Shown here piece after piece: positions 1-8,933 of a DNA stretch of 64,000 nucleotides. The first letter of the stretch is position 1. Each line of letters opens with the position of its first letter. Made by a program: the position numbers and the translations under genes. The notes under the pieces were generated by a model. It was not told where the DNA came from. It worked only from the letters and a program-made list of their open reading frames with translations, and made no database searches. Origin of the DNA: Streptacidiphilus jiangxiensis (GTDB lineage: Bacteria > Actinomycetota > Actinomycetes > Streptomycetales > Streptomycetaceae); the NCBI RefSeq assembly GCF_900109465.1, contig NZ_FOAZ01000025.1:62001-126000 (forward strand), given 5' to 3'.

Positions 1-1532
1 ACGTCCCGCAGCACGCCCGGGTGCGGGCCCGGGTGCACGGTGTCGTGCTCGTCGACGATGCCTGAGAAGTAGGACACGACGAGCGTGCCGCCGTTCTCCA
101 CGTATCGGGTCAGGTTCGCGCCGGTGGCTGTGGTGGCCAGGTAGAGCGCGGGGACGACGACCAGTGGGTAGGCGGAGAGGTCGGCCTCGGGGTGGGCGAA
201 GTCGACCGTCAGGTGCCGGTCGTACAGGGCCTCGTAGAAGGCGTCGGCGCGCTCGTCCGCACGGTGGTCGACGCTCGGGCGCCACTCCAGCGACTGCGCC
301 CACCACGAGTGCCAGTCCCACAGCACCGCCACGTCGGCGACGGTCCGGCTGCCGGCGACCTCGCCGAGGCGGGTCAGGTCCGCGCCGAGCTGCTTGACCT
401 CGCGCCACATCCGGCTGTCCGTGCCGGCGTGGGGCAGCATCGAGGAGTGGAACTTCTCCGCGCCGAAGCGGGAGGCCCGCCACTGGAAGAACATCGCGCC
501 GTCGGAGCCGCGGGCGACGTGGGCCAGGCTGTTGCGACCCAGCTCGCCGGGGCGCTTGGCGATGTTCCGCGGCTGCCAGTTGACCGCTCCGGTGGAGTGC
601 TCCAGCAGCAGCCACGGTGCGCCGCCCGCGACGGAGCGGGTGAGGTCCGCGGCCATGGCCAGGTTGACGTGGGTGCGTTCGGCCTCGCTGACCAGGTAGT
701 GGTCGTTGGTCACCAGGTCGACCTCGTCGCCCCACCGCCAGTAGTCGACGCTGCTGCACTGGCTGAGCGCCGTCATGAAGTTGGTGGTGACGGGCGTGCC
801 GGGGGAGAGCCGGTGCAGGATGTCGCGCTCGGCGGTGAAGTTGGCGAGCATCGCGTCGGAGGAGAACCGGGCGAAGTCCAGCTGCTGGCCCGGGTTCCCG
901 GCGGTGGGGGTGCGCAGCGGCGCGCCGACCTGGGTCCACTCGGTGTAGCGCTGGCCCCAGAAGGTGGTGCCCCAGGCCTCGTTCAGCCGCGCGAGGCCGT
1001 CCAGGCCCTCGCCGTGGCGGGCGCGCAGCCAGCGGCGGAAGTCGGCGGCGGAGGTGTCGCAGTAGCAGGCGGAGACGGGCGCGCCGTACTCGTTGTGGAC
1101 GTGCCACATGGCCAGCGCCGGGTGGTTCGCGTAGCGCTCGGCCAGGGCGGTGGTGATGCCGGTGACCGCGGCGCGGTAGGCGGGGGAGCTGTGGCAGATC
1201 GCGGCCCGGCCACCGAAGGCGAGACGCTGCCCGTCCTTGGTGACCGGCAGCGCCTCGGGATGACGCTGGTAGAACCAGGCCGGCGGGACGACGGTCGGGG
1301 TGCCGAGATCGGCGGCGATGCCGTTCGCGTGCAGCAGGTCCAGCAGGCGGTCCAGCCAGCCGAAGTCGTGGACGCCCGGTTCGGGCTCCAGCAGCGCCCA
1401 GGAGAAGATCCCGACGCTGACCATGGTGACGCCCGCCTCGCGCATGAGGGCCATGTCCTCGGCCCAGACGTGCTCGGGCCACTGCTCGGGGTTGTAGTCA
1501 CCGCCGAACGCGAGGCGGGGGGTGGACGGCAT
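1..1532 (-). CDS. Beta-galactosidase, glycoside hydrolase family 42 (3' end off the window)
   Basis: Hydrolyses terminal beta-D-galactosyl residues from oligosaccharides. The visible 510 residues start MPSTPRLAFGGDYNPEQWPE, a typical GH42 N-terminus of a TIM-barrel catalytic domain. The likely acid/base Glu148 is in HNEYG, and the likely nucleophile Glu311 is in WLLLEHSTG, followed by AVNWQ as expected for the family. No signal peptide is present, so it should act in the cytoplasm on imported sugar. GH42 enzymes are usually about 650-700 residues, so roughly a quarter is missing beyond base 1. The ATG at 1532 has a GGAG ribosome site just upstream. It is divergent from a sugar ABC transporter with a LacI regulator, and a near-palindromic operator half-match lies 23 bp upstream of the start. 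Exact substrate (lactose, galacto-oligosaccharide or arabinogalactan fragment) is not determined. Confidence 0.92.
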   Translation of the reverse strand, partial: MPSTPRLAFGGDYNPEQWPEHVWAEDMALMREAGVTMVSVGIFSWALLEPEPGVHDFGWLDRLLDLLHANGIAADLGTPTVVPPAWFYQRHPEALPVTKDGQRLAFGGRAAICHSSPAYRAAVTGITTALAERYANHPALAMWHVHNEYGAPVSACYCDTSAADFRRWLRARHGEGLDGLARLNEAWGTTFWGQRYTEWTQVGAPLRTPTAGNPGQQLDFARFSSDAMLANFTAERDILHRLSPGTPVTTNFMTALSQCSSVDYWRWGDEVDLVTNDHYLVSEAERTHVNLAMAADLTRSVAGGAPWLLLEHSTGAVNWQPRNIAKRPGELGRNSLAHVARGSDGAMFFQWRASRFGAEKFHSSMLPHAGTDSRMWREVKQLGADLTRLGEVAGSRTVADVAVLWDWHSWWAQSLEWRPSVDHRADERADAFYEALYDRHLTVDFAHPEADLSAYPLVVVPALYLATTATGANLTRYVENGGTLVVSYFSGIVDEHDTVHPGPHPGVLRD

Positions 1533-1554
1533 GGGCGTCTCCTGCGTTGCGCTT

Positions 1555-1570
1555 CTGTGAACGTGCACAC
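1555..1570. promoter_or_regulatory. Putative LacI operator, imperfect copy
   Basis: CTGTGAACGTGCACAC matches the perfect palindrome at 1731-1746 in 14 of 16 positions. It lies between the beta-galactosidase start (1532) and the intergenic centre, where a repressor could control the leftward gene. Assignment to the LacI protein encoded at 5047 is inference from proximity. Confidence 0.55.
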
Positions 1571-1703
1571 CGTAATGGACAACAGCCTTGTTCTGGCAAG
1601 TGGGTAGTTGTTGGATTCTGAGTGACTCGATGCCCTATTTGACCTGGTATTTCACGGGTTTTCTGGCTGTGGGACTCCATAGATAACCGCTCGGCAACAA
1701 GTC

Positions 1704-1746
1704 TTGACAGATGTCACGGCGGTTTCCGTACTGTGAACGTTCACAG
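1704..1746 (+). promoter_or_regulatory. Promoter and perfect palindromic operator of the sugar ABC operon
   Basis: A TTGACA -35 hexamer at 1704-1709 is followed after 19 bp by TACTGT (1729-1734) as a possible -10. The palindrome CTGTGAACGTTCACAG at 1731-1746 overlaps the -10, an ideal place for repression. It has the 16-bp, CG-centred form typical of LacI-family operators. The binding protein gene starts at 1788. The regulator is most likely the LacI protein at the end of the same operon. Confidence 0.7.
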
Positions 1747-1787
1747 CGCCAGTGCTGCTCATCCGCTGCTCATCCGTGGGAGGAACC

Positions 1788-3110
1788 ATGCTGTCCGCCG
1801 CCCCCAGAGGCCTCCGCCTCGCCCTCGGCCTCACCTCGGCGGCCGTCGCCGCCACCCTCGTCGCCGGCTGCAGCAGCAGCGGAACCACGAGCGCGGCGCC
1901 CGCCGCGTCGGGACCGGTCCACCTGACCTACTGGGCCTGGGCCCCCGGGCTGGACCAGGTCGCCGCGATCTGGAACAAGTCCCACCCGACCATCCAGGTC
2001 ACCGTCGAGAAGCAGGCCTCCGGCGACGACCTGCTCACCAAGGTGATCACCGCCTCCAAGGCGGGCAGCGCGCCGGACCTGGTCCAGGCCGAGTACCAGG
2101 CCCTGCCGACGCTGGTCAGCAACAGCGTCCTCGCCGACATCTCCGCGCAGGACGGCTCGGCCTCGTCCAAGTTCGCGCCGGGCATCTGGCAGCAGGTCAC
2201 TCTCGGCACGAACGCCGTCTACGCGATCCCGCAGGACAGCGGTCCGCTGATGTTCTACTACCGCACCGACCTCTTCACGAAGTACGGCCTGACCGTCCCC
2301 ACCACCTGGGACCAGTTCAAGGCCGACGCCGAGAAGCTGCGCGGCGAGGACAGCAGCAAGTACCTCACCACCTTCTCCGCCAACGACGCGGGCCTGTTCG
2401 CCGGCCTCGCCCAGCAGGCCGGCGCGCAGTGGTGGACCACCACCGGCAGCAGCTGGAAGGTCTCCCTCGACGACGCCGCCACACAGAAGGTCGCGAGCTT
2501 CTGGGGCGGCCTGGTCAAGGAGGGCGCCATCGACAACCAGCCGATGTACACCCCCGCCTGGAGCAAGGCCCTCGACGACGGCACCCAGCTCGCCTGGGTC
2601 AGCGCCGTCTGGGCGCCCGGCGTGCTGAGCAGCAGCGCCCCCTCCGGCAAGGGCAAGTGGGCGATGGCCCCGCTGCCGCAGTGGACCGCGGGCCAGAACG
2701 TCACCGGCAGCTGGGGCGGCTCCTCGACGGCCGTCACCGCCGACTCCAAGAACAAGGCCGCCGCCGCGCAGTTCGCGCTCTGGCTGAACACCGACCCGCA
2801 GGCCGTCGCCGCCCTGGTCAAGGACTCCTACGTGTACCCGGCCGCGACCGACGCCCAGACCGGCGGCGCACTGGCCACCGCGCCGGACTACTTCGGCAAC
2901 CAGCCCGACTTCTACACCCAGGCCGCGAAGATCGCCGCGACCACGGAGCCCGCGGCGTGGGGCCCGAACGTCAACACCGCCTACAGCGCCTTCAAGGACG
3001 CCTTCGGCAAGGCCGCGCAGAACAGGAGCGACTTCCTGGCCGCGCTGAGCAGCGTGCAGCAGACCACCCTCGCCGACATGAAGACCCAGGGCTTCACCGT
3101 CTCCGGCTGA
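1788..3110 (+). CDS. Sugar ABC transporter substrate-binding lipoprotein
   Basis: Extracellular solute-binding protein family 1 that captures a sugar and delivers it to the two permeases downstream. The 440-residue product has a lipoprotein signal: a hydrophobic stretch ending in the lipobox LVAGC with Cys28 as the likely lipidation site, then a Ser/Thr/Ala linker. The mature part begins LTYWAWAPG and has the usual two-lobe layout and length of the family. The ATG at 1788 follows a GGAGGAACC ribosome site; the frame is open to 1752 but without such a site. Three ABC genes and a lacI gene follow on the same strand. No ATPase gene is present, which is common for Streptomyces sugar importers that share one MsiK-type ATPase. 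The sugar is probably a beta-galactoside, judged only from the divergent GH42 enzyme. Confidence 0.93.
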   Translation: MLSAAPRGLRLALGLTSAAVAATLVAGCSSSGTTSAAPAASGPVHLTYWAWAPGLDQVAAIWNKSHPTIQVTVEKQASGDDLLTKVITASKAGSAPDLVQAEYQALPTLVSNSVLADISAQDGSASSKFAPGIWQQVTLGTNAVYAIPQDSGPLMFYYRTDLFTKYGLTVPTTWDQFKADAEKLRGEDSSKYLTTFSANDAGLFAGLAQQAGAQWWTTTGSSWKVSLDDAATQKVASFWGGLVKEGAIDNQPMYTPAWSKALDDGTQLAWVSAVWAPGVLSSSAPSGKGKWAMAPLPQWTAGQNVTGSWGGSSTAVTADSKNKAAAAQFALWLNTDPQAVAALVKDSYVYPAATDAQTGGALATAPDYFGNQPDFYTQAAKIAATTEPAAWGPNVNTAYSAFKDAFGKAAQNRSDFLAALSSVQQTTLADMKTQGFTVSG

Positions 3111-3145
3111 GCGGCCTCCGGCTGACCACCCGTCGGCACCCCCGA

Positions 3146-3174
3146 CCCCGGGCGCTCCTGCGCCGCGCCCGGGG
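3146..3174 (+). terminator. Intercistronic hairpin after the binding-protein gene
   Basis: A 10-bp perfect stem (CCCCGGGCGC with GCGCCCGGGG) and a 9-nt loop lie between the binding protein stop and the first permease. Such hairpins often stabilise or partly terminate transcripts so that the binding protein is made in excess over the permeases. CTTTCC follows, so partial termination is possible. Confidence 0.55.
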
Positions 3175-3204
3175 CTTTCCCCAGCACGAGTTACGGAGAC
3201 CCGC

Positions 3205-4113
3205 ATGGCCGCTCGCCGCGTCCGCAGCGCGCCCTACCTCTTCATCGCGCCCGCCGTCATCGCCTTCACGCTGCTGCTGGCGGTGCCCATCGGTTACGCC
3301 GTCTACCTCAGCTTCCGCGAGGTGCACATCACCGGTCTGGGCCTCGGCCCCGGCGCGCGCAGCGAGCGCTGGGCGGGCCTGGCCAACTACACCTCCGCGC
3401 TGGGCGACCACGAGCTGCTCGCGGGAGCCGGCCGGGTGCTCGTCTACGGCGGCCTGCTGGTGCCGGTCATGCTCGGGCTGGCGCTGCTCTTCGCGCTGCT
3501 GCTGGACGCGGACCGGACGCGGCTGCGCGCGTTCTCCCGGATCGCGATCTTCCTGCCCTACGCCATCCCCGGTGTGGTCGCCACTCTGCTGTGGGGCTTC
3601 CTCTACCTGCCGACCACCAGCCCCGGCTACTACGTCCTGCACCAGCTGGGCATGAGCGGCCCGCAGCTGCTCCAGGGCAACGGCATGTACGTGGCCCTGG
3701 CCAACATCGCCATCTGGGGCGGCACCGGCTTCAACATGATCGTCATCTACACCTCGCTGCGGTCCATCCCGGCCGAGCTCTACGAGGCCGCCCGCCTCGA
3801 CGGTGCGAGCGAGCTGCAGATCGCACTGCGGATCAAGATCCCGATGGTGCTGCCGTCGCTCGTGCTCACCTTCTTCTTCTCGCTCATCGCGACGCTCCAG
3901 GTCTTCGCCGAGCCGATGAACCTCAAGCCGCTGACCAACGGCATCTCCTCGACCTGGAGCCCGCTGATGAAGGTCTACCGCGACGCCTTCACCCGCGGCG
4001 ACATCTACTCCGCTTCGGCGACCTCCGTGGTCATCGCCTTCGTCACCCTGGCCGTCTCGTTCGGCTTCCTGAAGCTCGCCGGCCGCCGCGCCTACGGGGA
4101 GGACAACTCATGA
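3205..4113 (+). CDS. Sugar ABC transporter permease, MalF/UgpA type
   Basis: Membrane subunit of a carbohydrate importer. The 302 residues contain about six hydrophobic segments, the first around residues 12-30 (LFIAPAVIAFTLLLAVPIGY). The EAA loop that docks onto the ATPase reads EAARLDGASELQIALRIKIP near residues 194-213. The ATG at 3205 is preceded by ACGGAG. The downstream permease overlaps it by 4 bp (ATGA), so the two are translationally coupled, as expected for subunits that form a heterodimer. Confidence 0.92.
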   Translation: MAARRVRSAPYLFIAPAVIAFTLLLAVPIGYAVYLSFREVHITGLGLGPGARSERWAGLANYTSALGDHELLAGAGRVLVYGGLLVPVMLGLALLFALLLDADRTRLRAFSRIAIFLPYAIPGVVATLLWGFLYLPTTSPGYYVLHQLGMSGPQLLQGNGMYVALANIAIWGGTGFNMIVIYTSLRSIPAELYEAARLDGASELQIALRIKIPMVLPSLVLTFFFSLIATLQVFAEPMNLKPLTNGISSTWSPLMKVYRDAFTRGDIYSASATSVVIAFVTLAVSFGFLKLAGRRAYGEDNS

Positions 4114-5003
4114 GCAACGTCATCGCGGAGCGCACGCGCGCCGTCGTGCCCGTCACCGTCGCGGCCGGGCCGAAGCGCAAGGGCGGCTGGATCCCCACGC
4201 TGGGCCTGCTCGCCGGGGCCCTCTACACGCTCTTCCCGGTGCTGTGGGTGCTGATCGCCTCCACCAAGAGCATCGACCAGCTCTTCTCCACCTTCACCCT
4301 GCTGCCCGGCAGCGGCCTGCTCACCAACCTGCACCAGCTCTCCGCCTACCGAGGCGGCGAGTTCTGGGAGTGGATGGTCAACTCCGCCCTCTACGCCGGG
4401 GTCGGCGGCGCGCTGTCCGCGCTGCTCTCCGGTGTCACCGGCTACGCGCTGGCCAAGTACCGCTTCGCCGGACGGGGTGCGATCTTCAACATCCTGCTGG
4501 CGGGCGTGCTGATGCCGCCGGTCGTGCTGGCCGTGCCGCAGTACCTGCTCTTCGCCAAGGCCGGGCTGGCCGACTCCTACTGGTCGGTCCTGCTGCCCAG
4601 TGTGATCAGCCCCTACGGCATCTACCTCGCCCGGATCTACGCGGCCGGGGCGATCCCCGACGACGTGCTGGAGGCGGGCCGGATGGACGGCGCCTCGGAG
4701 TGGCGGCTGTTCCGCTCGGTCGCGCTGCCGATGATGGCGCCGGGCCTGGTCACCGTCTTCCTCTTCCAGTTCGTGGCCATCTGGAACAACTTCCTGCTGC
4801 CCTTCGTGATGCTCGGCGACGACCACAAGTTCCCGGTCACCGTCGGCCTCTACACGCTGCTGCTGCAGGGCGCGAACGCCCCGGCGCTGTACACGCTGGT
4901 CATCACGGGCGCGCTGCTGTCGGTGCTGCCACTGATCGCGCTGTTCCTCTCGCTCCAGCGCTTCTGGCGCCTCGATCTGCTCTCCGGAGCCGTAAAGTCC
5001 TGA
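4110..5003 (+). CDS. Sugar ABC transporter permease, MalG/UgpE type
   Basis: Second membrane subunit of the importer, 297 residues with six predicted membrane segments. The cytoplasmic EAA loop reads EAGRMDGASEWRLFRSVALP. The start ATG at 4110 overlaps the stop of the first permease in an ATGA junction. The N-terminal approximately 28 residues are basic and cytoplasmic before the first hydrophobic segment at GLLAGALYTLFPVLWVLIAS. The lacI regulator gene starts 43 bp downstream, so all four genes probably form one transcript. Confidence 0.92.
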   Translation: MSNVIAERTRAVVPVTVAAGPKRKGGWIPTLGLLAGALYTLFPVLWVLIASTKSIDQLFSTFTLLPGSGLLTNLHQLSAYRGGEFWEWMVNSALYAGVGGALSALLSGVTGYALAKYRFAGRGAIFNILLAGVLMPPVVLAVPQYLLFAKAGLADSYWSVLLPSVISPYGIYLARIYAAGAIPDDVLEAGRMDGASEWRLFRSVALPMMAPGLVTVFLFQFVAIWNNFLLPFVMLGDDHKFPVTVGLYTLLLQGANAPALYTLVITGALLSVLPLIALFLSLQRFWRLDLLSGAVKS

Positions 5004-5046
5004 GCAGCGCCCCCACCACGTCCGATCTCCCGTCAGAAAGCCTTCC

Positions 5047-6081
5047 ATGACCGATCCCGAGGCCACCCCCGCCCGCCGCCGACCGCCGACGATCCACGAC
5101 GTCGCGCGCGAGGCGGGGATATCGCGCGGAACGGTCTCCCGTGTGCTCCAGGGCGGCCACAACGTCAGCCCCGAGGCGCTGAAGGCGGTCAACGCGGCGA
5201 TCAAGAAGACCGGTTACGTCGTCAACCGGCACGCCCGCAGCCTGGTCACCCAGCGCTCGGACTCGGTCGCCTTCCTGCTGACGGAGCCGCAGGACCGGTT
5301 CTTCGAGGACCCGAACTTCGGGCACCTGCTGCGCGGCTGCACCGCCGCGCTGGCGGAGCACGACATCCCGCTGCTGCTGATGATCGCCGGCACCGAGGAG
5401 GAGCGGCGCAGGATAGGGCGCTACATCACCTCCGGTCACGTCGACGGGGTGCTGCTGGTCTCCTCCCACTCGGGCAACCCGATGGTGGAGCTGCTCCAGC
5501 AGGCGCAGATGCCCGTCGTCGCCTGCGGCAAACCGCTCGGCCACGCGACCGCCACGCCCTACGTCGCGGCCGACGACCGCGAGGGCGCGCGGCTGCTGGT
5601 CCGCCACCTGGTGGCGACGGGGCGGCGCCGGATCGCGACCATCACCGGTCCACTGGACACCCCCGGAGGGGTGGACCGTCTCTCCGGCTACCGCGAGATG
5701 CTGGCCGAGGCGGGCCTCGGCTACGACCCGGCCCTGGTGGTCGAGGGCGACTACTCCCGCGCGGGCGGCTCGGCCGGCATGGAGAGGCTGCTGGCCCAGG
5801 CGCCGGACCTGGACGCGGTCTTCGTCGCCTCCGACCTCATGGCCGACGGCGCCCTGGCCGCGCTGGACCGCGCGGGCCGCAGCGTCCCGCACGACGTCGC
5901 GGTGGGCGGCTTCGACGACTCGACGGTCGCTGCCTCCGCGCGTCCCGCGCTGACGACGGTCCGTCAGCCGTGGGAGCGGATCAGCGGCGAGATGGTCCGC
6001 GTGCTGCTCGACCTGATCGCGGGCCGTCCGCCGGCCTCGGTGATCCTGCCGACGGAGCTGGTGCGGAGGGAGTCGGCGTAG
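5047..6081 (+). CDS. LacI-family transcriptional regulator of the sugar locus
   Basis: Sugar-responsive repressor, 344 residues. The N-terminal helix-turn-helix and hinge helix are clear: TIHDVAREAGISRGTVSRVL at residues 15-34, then the SPEALKAVNAAIKKTGYVVN segment. The remainder is a periplasmic-binding-protein-like sensor domain ending in the usual TTVRQPWERIS region. It lies at the end of the ABC operon, so it is probably autoregulated. The palindromes at 1731 and 1555 are its likely operators. The effector is probably galactose or a galactoside, inferred from context. Confidence 0.92.
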   Translation: MTDPEATPARRRPPTIHDVAREAGISRGTVSRVLQGGHNVSPEALKAVNAAIKKTGYVVNRHARSLVTQRSDSVAFLLTEPQDRFFEDPNFGHLLRGCTAALAEHDIPLLLMIAGTEEERRRIGRYITSGHVDGVLLVSSHSGNPMVELLQQAQMPVVACGKPLGHATATPYVAADDREGARLLVRHLVATGRRRIATITGPLDTPGGVDRLSGYREMLAEAGLGYDPALVVEGDYSRAGGSAGMERLLAQAPDLDAVFVASDLMADGALAALDRAGRSVPHDVAVGGFDDSTVAASARPALTTVRQPWERISGEMVRVLLDLIAGRPPASVILPTELVRRESA

Positions 6082-6197
6082 GGACCGGACGAGTGGACTC
6101 GCGGGCGGGCGCGACCGCCTGCGCCCACCGGGGCGGAAGCGGCGGTGATGATGCCCGACAAGGTCACTTCATCGGAAGAACGGAAGAGTCGCCCGTC

Positions 6198-7394
6198 ATG
6201 CGCCGTGCCCACGCCCGCCGTCTCCTCTCCGCCGCCGTCGCCCTCGCCGCGCTCGCGCCGGTTGTCCTCGCCGCTCCGTCGGTCCAGGCCGCCCCACGCA
6301 CGGCGGCCCATCCGGCGAGTCAACGCGCGGCGGACGACTGTCCACTCGATCCGGTGCTGGCCGCCCGCCTCGACAAGGCGATCGAGCAGGTCCGCAAGGA
6401 GACCGGCACCCCCGGTGTCACCGTCGGCCTCTGGATGCCCGGCCGCGGCGACTACGTGCGCTCCTTCGGGGTCGCCGACAAGGCCACCGACGCGCCGATG
6501 CGGCCGGACCTGTTCCTGCGGATCGGCAGCGAGACGAAGACCTTCACGGCGACCGCGGTGCTCCAACTGGTCGACCAGGGCCGGGTGAAGCTCGACGCCC
6601 CGATCGCCGACTACCTCCGCGGCGTCCCGGACGGCCGGCACATCACCGTCCGTCAGCTGCTGGAGATGCGCAGCGGTCTCTTCTCCTACAGCGCCGACCC
6701 GACCTTCATCACGACGCTGCTCGCGGACCCGCACCGCCAGTGGGCCCCGAGGGAGCTGCTGGCGTACGCCTTCCGCCACAAGAACGTCTTCCCGCCGGGA
6801 ACGCAGTTCCAGTACTCCAACACCAACTACGTCCTGCTCGGCCTGCTGGTCGAGAAGCTCGGCCGGATGCCGCTGGCCGACTTCGTCCGCGAGCGGGTCC
6901 TGAAGCCGTCCCACCTGGACCACTCGCTCTTCCCGTACGCCGCCGAGTTCCCCAGGCCGCACGCGCACGGCTACACCGACCAGACCCCGACCGGCGCGGT
7001 GGCCGACGCGACGACCTGGAACCCCAGCGCCGCCTGGGCGGCGGGCGCGATGATCTCCGACCTGCGCGACATGCGCCGCTGGGCCAAGGACGTCGCCACC
7101 GGCACGCTGCTCTCCCCGGCGACCCAGGCGCAGCGCGTCAACTTCATCCCGGCCGGCTTCCCCGGCGCGGGCTACGGCCTGGGCCTGTTCGAGACCAACG
7201 GCTGGCAGGGTCACAACGGCTCGATCCCCGGCTACGAGAGCGCGGTGGTCTACCTGCCCGCGGAGGACGCCACCCTGGTGGTCCTCCTCAACACCGACGT
7301 CCTGTACCAGGGCGCCGAGCCCAGCACGGTGTTCGCCCACGCCATCACCCAGATCGCGACGCCGAACCACGTGTACACGCTGCCGAACGGGTAG
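6198..7394 (+). CDS. Secreted serine hydrolase, beta-lactamase / D-Ala-D-Ala carboxypeptidase family
   Basis: Penicillin-binding-protein-like hydrolase, 398 residues. The signal peptide has the arginine-rich start MRRAHARRLL, a hydrophobic core and an AQAA-like cleavage region near residue 35. The three active-site motifs are present: SETK with Ser111 and Lys114, YSN with Tyr206, and HNG with His339. This order is that of class C beta-lactamases, DD-carboxypeptidases and related esterases; streptomycete DD-peptidases of the R61 type are the closest guess. It probably acts on the cell wall outside the membrane. ATG 6198 was chosen because the signal peptide begins there, although the frame is open upstream. 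It converges with the CAP-domain gene, with only 6 bp between stops. Confidence 0.88.
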   Translation: MRRAHARRLLSAAVALAALAPVVLAAPSVQAAPRTAAHPASQRAADDCPLDPVLAARLDKAIEQVRKETGTPGVTVGLWMPGRGDYVRSFGVADKATDAPMRPDLFLRIGSETKTFTATAVLQLVDQGRVKLDAPIADYLRGVPDGRHITVRQLLEMRSGLFSYSADPTFITTLLADPHRQWAPRELLAYAFRHKNVFPPGTQFQYSNTNYVLLGLLVEKLGRMPLADFVRERVLKPSHLDHSLFPYAAEFPRPHAHGYTDQTPTGAVADATTWNPSAAWAAGAMISDLRDMRRWAKDVATGTLLSPATQAQRVNFIPAGFPGAGYGLGLFETNGWQGHNGSIPGYESAVVYLPAEDATLVVLLNTDVLYQGAEPSTVFAHAITQIATPNHVYTLPNG

Positions 7395-7400
7395 CCGCCC

Positions 7401-8195
7401 TCAGAAGCCGAAGTCCTGGGTCCACCAGGGGCCGCCCGGGCCCTGGAAGACGCCGACGCCGAGGGAGTGGTAGGCGCAGTCGAGGATGTTGGCGCGGTGG
7501 CCCGGGCTGTTCAGCCATGCGGTCATCACCTCGTCCGGGGTCTGCTGGCCGCGGGCGATGTTCTCGCCGCCGAGATCGGTGATGCCGAGGGCGCGGGCGC
7601 GGTCCCACGGGGTGCGGCCGTCCGGGTCGGTGTGGGAGAAGAAGCCACGCGCCGCCATCTCGTCGCTGAAGGACTGCGCCAGCGTCGTCAGCGCCGCCGA
7701 GGCGGCCAGGGGGGCGCAGCCGTGCTGCGCCCGCGCGGCGTTGACGAGGGTGAGGATCGCCGCCTGGTCCGTGCCCGTCGAGGCGGACGCGGACGCGGAC
7801 ACGGAGGAGGAGGCCGAGGGCGGCACCGACATGCTGGGTGACGCCGAGGGGATCGGGGACGCCGAGGCGCTCGTCGCGGACGGCGTGGAGGTGGGGGCCG
7901 CCGGCGTCGAGGGGTGCCGGCTCGGGTGGGCGCCGATCGGGGTCGGGTGCGTGCTCCGGCCGCCGGTCGTCGCCGCGACGGGTGTGCCGACCGCTCCGGC
8001 CGGATCGCCGGCCACGGCGATGCCCGGGGACAGGCCCGGGGGCATCGGCAGCGCGCCGCTCAGCACGACGCCTATGCCCGCCGCGGCGGCCGTCGCCGCC
8101 ACGGCCAGGACCGTCCGCGCCGGCCCACGGCGCCGAGGCGCCCGACGGTGTCCACGGTGACCGCCCCGCTGGGGGCTCTGCGCATGACGCGACAC
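7401..8195 (-). CDS. Secreted CAP/SCP-domain protein (YkwD-like)
   Basis: 264 residues. A basic N-terminus and one hydrophobic segment (about residues 27-50) suggest a signal anchor or signal peptide. A Pro/Ser/Thr/Ala-rich linker of about 80 residues with SAS repeats follows, then a CAP domain from about residue 139 to the end. The domain shows LVNAARAQHGCAPL, the GENIARG motif, HRANIL and a terminal WWTQDFGF, all standard for the cysteine-rich secretory/PR-1 superfamily. Function of bacterial CAP proteins is not settled; roles in cell envelope or spore biology have been proposed. The first codon is an ATG at 8195; shorter starts are possible. Confidence 0.85.
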   Translation of the reverse strand: MSRHAQSPQRGGHRGHRRAPRRRGPARTVLAVAATAAAAGIGVVLSGALPMPPGLSPGIAVAGDPAGAVGTPVAATTGGRSTHPTPIGAHPSRHPSTPAAPTSTPSATSASASPIPSASPSMSVPPSASSSVSASASASTGTDQAAILTLVNAARAQHGCAPLAASAALTTLAQSFSDEMAARGFFSHTDPDGRTPWDRARALGITDLGGENIARGQQTPDEVMTAWLNSPGHRANILDCAYHSLGVGVFQGPGGPWWTQDFGF

Positions 8196-8320
8196 GACCG
8201 TCGCCCTCCCCGCCCCCGAGTTGTCCGCTCGCCCGACCGAGTGATTGGTGAGGACTGTAGGGCATCACGGGGAGGCATGGGGAGCGGCCCGGTTTCGCCG
8301 CCGGTGGGAGACTTGCGCCC

Positions 8321-8599
8321 ATGAGTGCAGAGGTACGGATGACCGCCTGGGTGCGCGGCAAGGTGCAGCAGGTGGGCTTCCGCTGGTGGACCCGTTCCCG
8401 CGCGCTGGAGATCGGACTGACCGGCTACGCCTCGAACCTGGGGGACGGCCGCGTCCAGGTGGTCGCCCAGGGCCCACGTGAGCTGTGCGAACAGCTGCTG
8501 GAGCTGCTGCGCCACGGCGACACGCCCGGGCGGGTGGACGGGGTCACCGAGCTGTGGGGGAGCGTCGACTCCGCCTACGAGGGATTCGCCATCCGCTGA
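8321..8599 (+). CDS. acyP: Acylphosphatase
   Basis: Small cytosolic enzyme (92 residues) that hydrolyses the carboxyl-phosphate bond of acylphosphates. The acylphosphatase fold signature is present: [14 protein letters not shown] near residues 7-20, with the phosphate-loop Arg, then [20 protein letters not shown] with the catalytic Asn. The length is typical. Its placement two genes before smc agrees with other streptomycete chromosomes as I remember them. Confidence 0.95.
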   Translation: MSAEVRMTAWVRGKVQQVGFRWWTRSRALEIGLTGYASNLGDGRVQVVAQGPRELCEQLLELLRHGDTPGRVDGVTELWGSVDSAYEGFAIR

Positions 8600-8933
8600 G
8601 CGCCCCGTCGGTCCGGCGGCTGCCGGTTTGCCCAGGCCGGAAGTATTTCCCGGCTGTTGCGCATCTCGCCATCGCGTGGTTGACTGCGCACCAACGAAGT
8701 CGCCGGGATACGCAGCGTGACAACTCCGCCGCATCCGCCGGACGACTCAGGTAGCACGCTGTGATCGTGTTGACCGTCTGCGCGTTTGGTGAGACGCTGG
8801 AAACCCGCGCACCCGTACGTCCGCTCAGGGCTGATCGGCCCCGTACAGCCTTGCTCGGGCACGCGTTCCGGTGCGGCCCACTTCACACGACCCCACATCG
8901 CGGTCGGTCACTCAGCGTGGAGGACCATCCATC
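8600..8933. other. Intergenic region acyP to small coiled-coil gene
   Basis: 334 bases with no convincing gene. TTGAC hexamers occur at 8680-8685 and 8770-8775 but neither has a good -10 at 16-18 bp, so promoters are only suspected. The downstream gene has a GGAGGACC site at about 8920. Nothing else is recognised. Confidence 0.4.

Noticed and set aside
192-1607. 471-residue plus-strand open frame over the GH42 gene
   Set aside because: It is the antisense shadow of the GH42 gene, whose motifs (HNEYG, LLLEHSTG) are on the minus strand; the plus frame is Gly/Val/Arg-rich with no domain.
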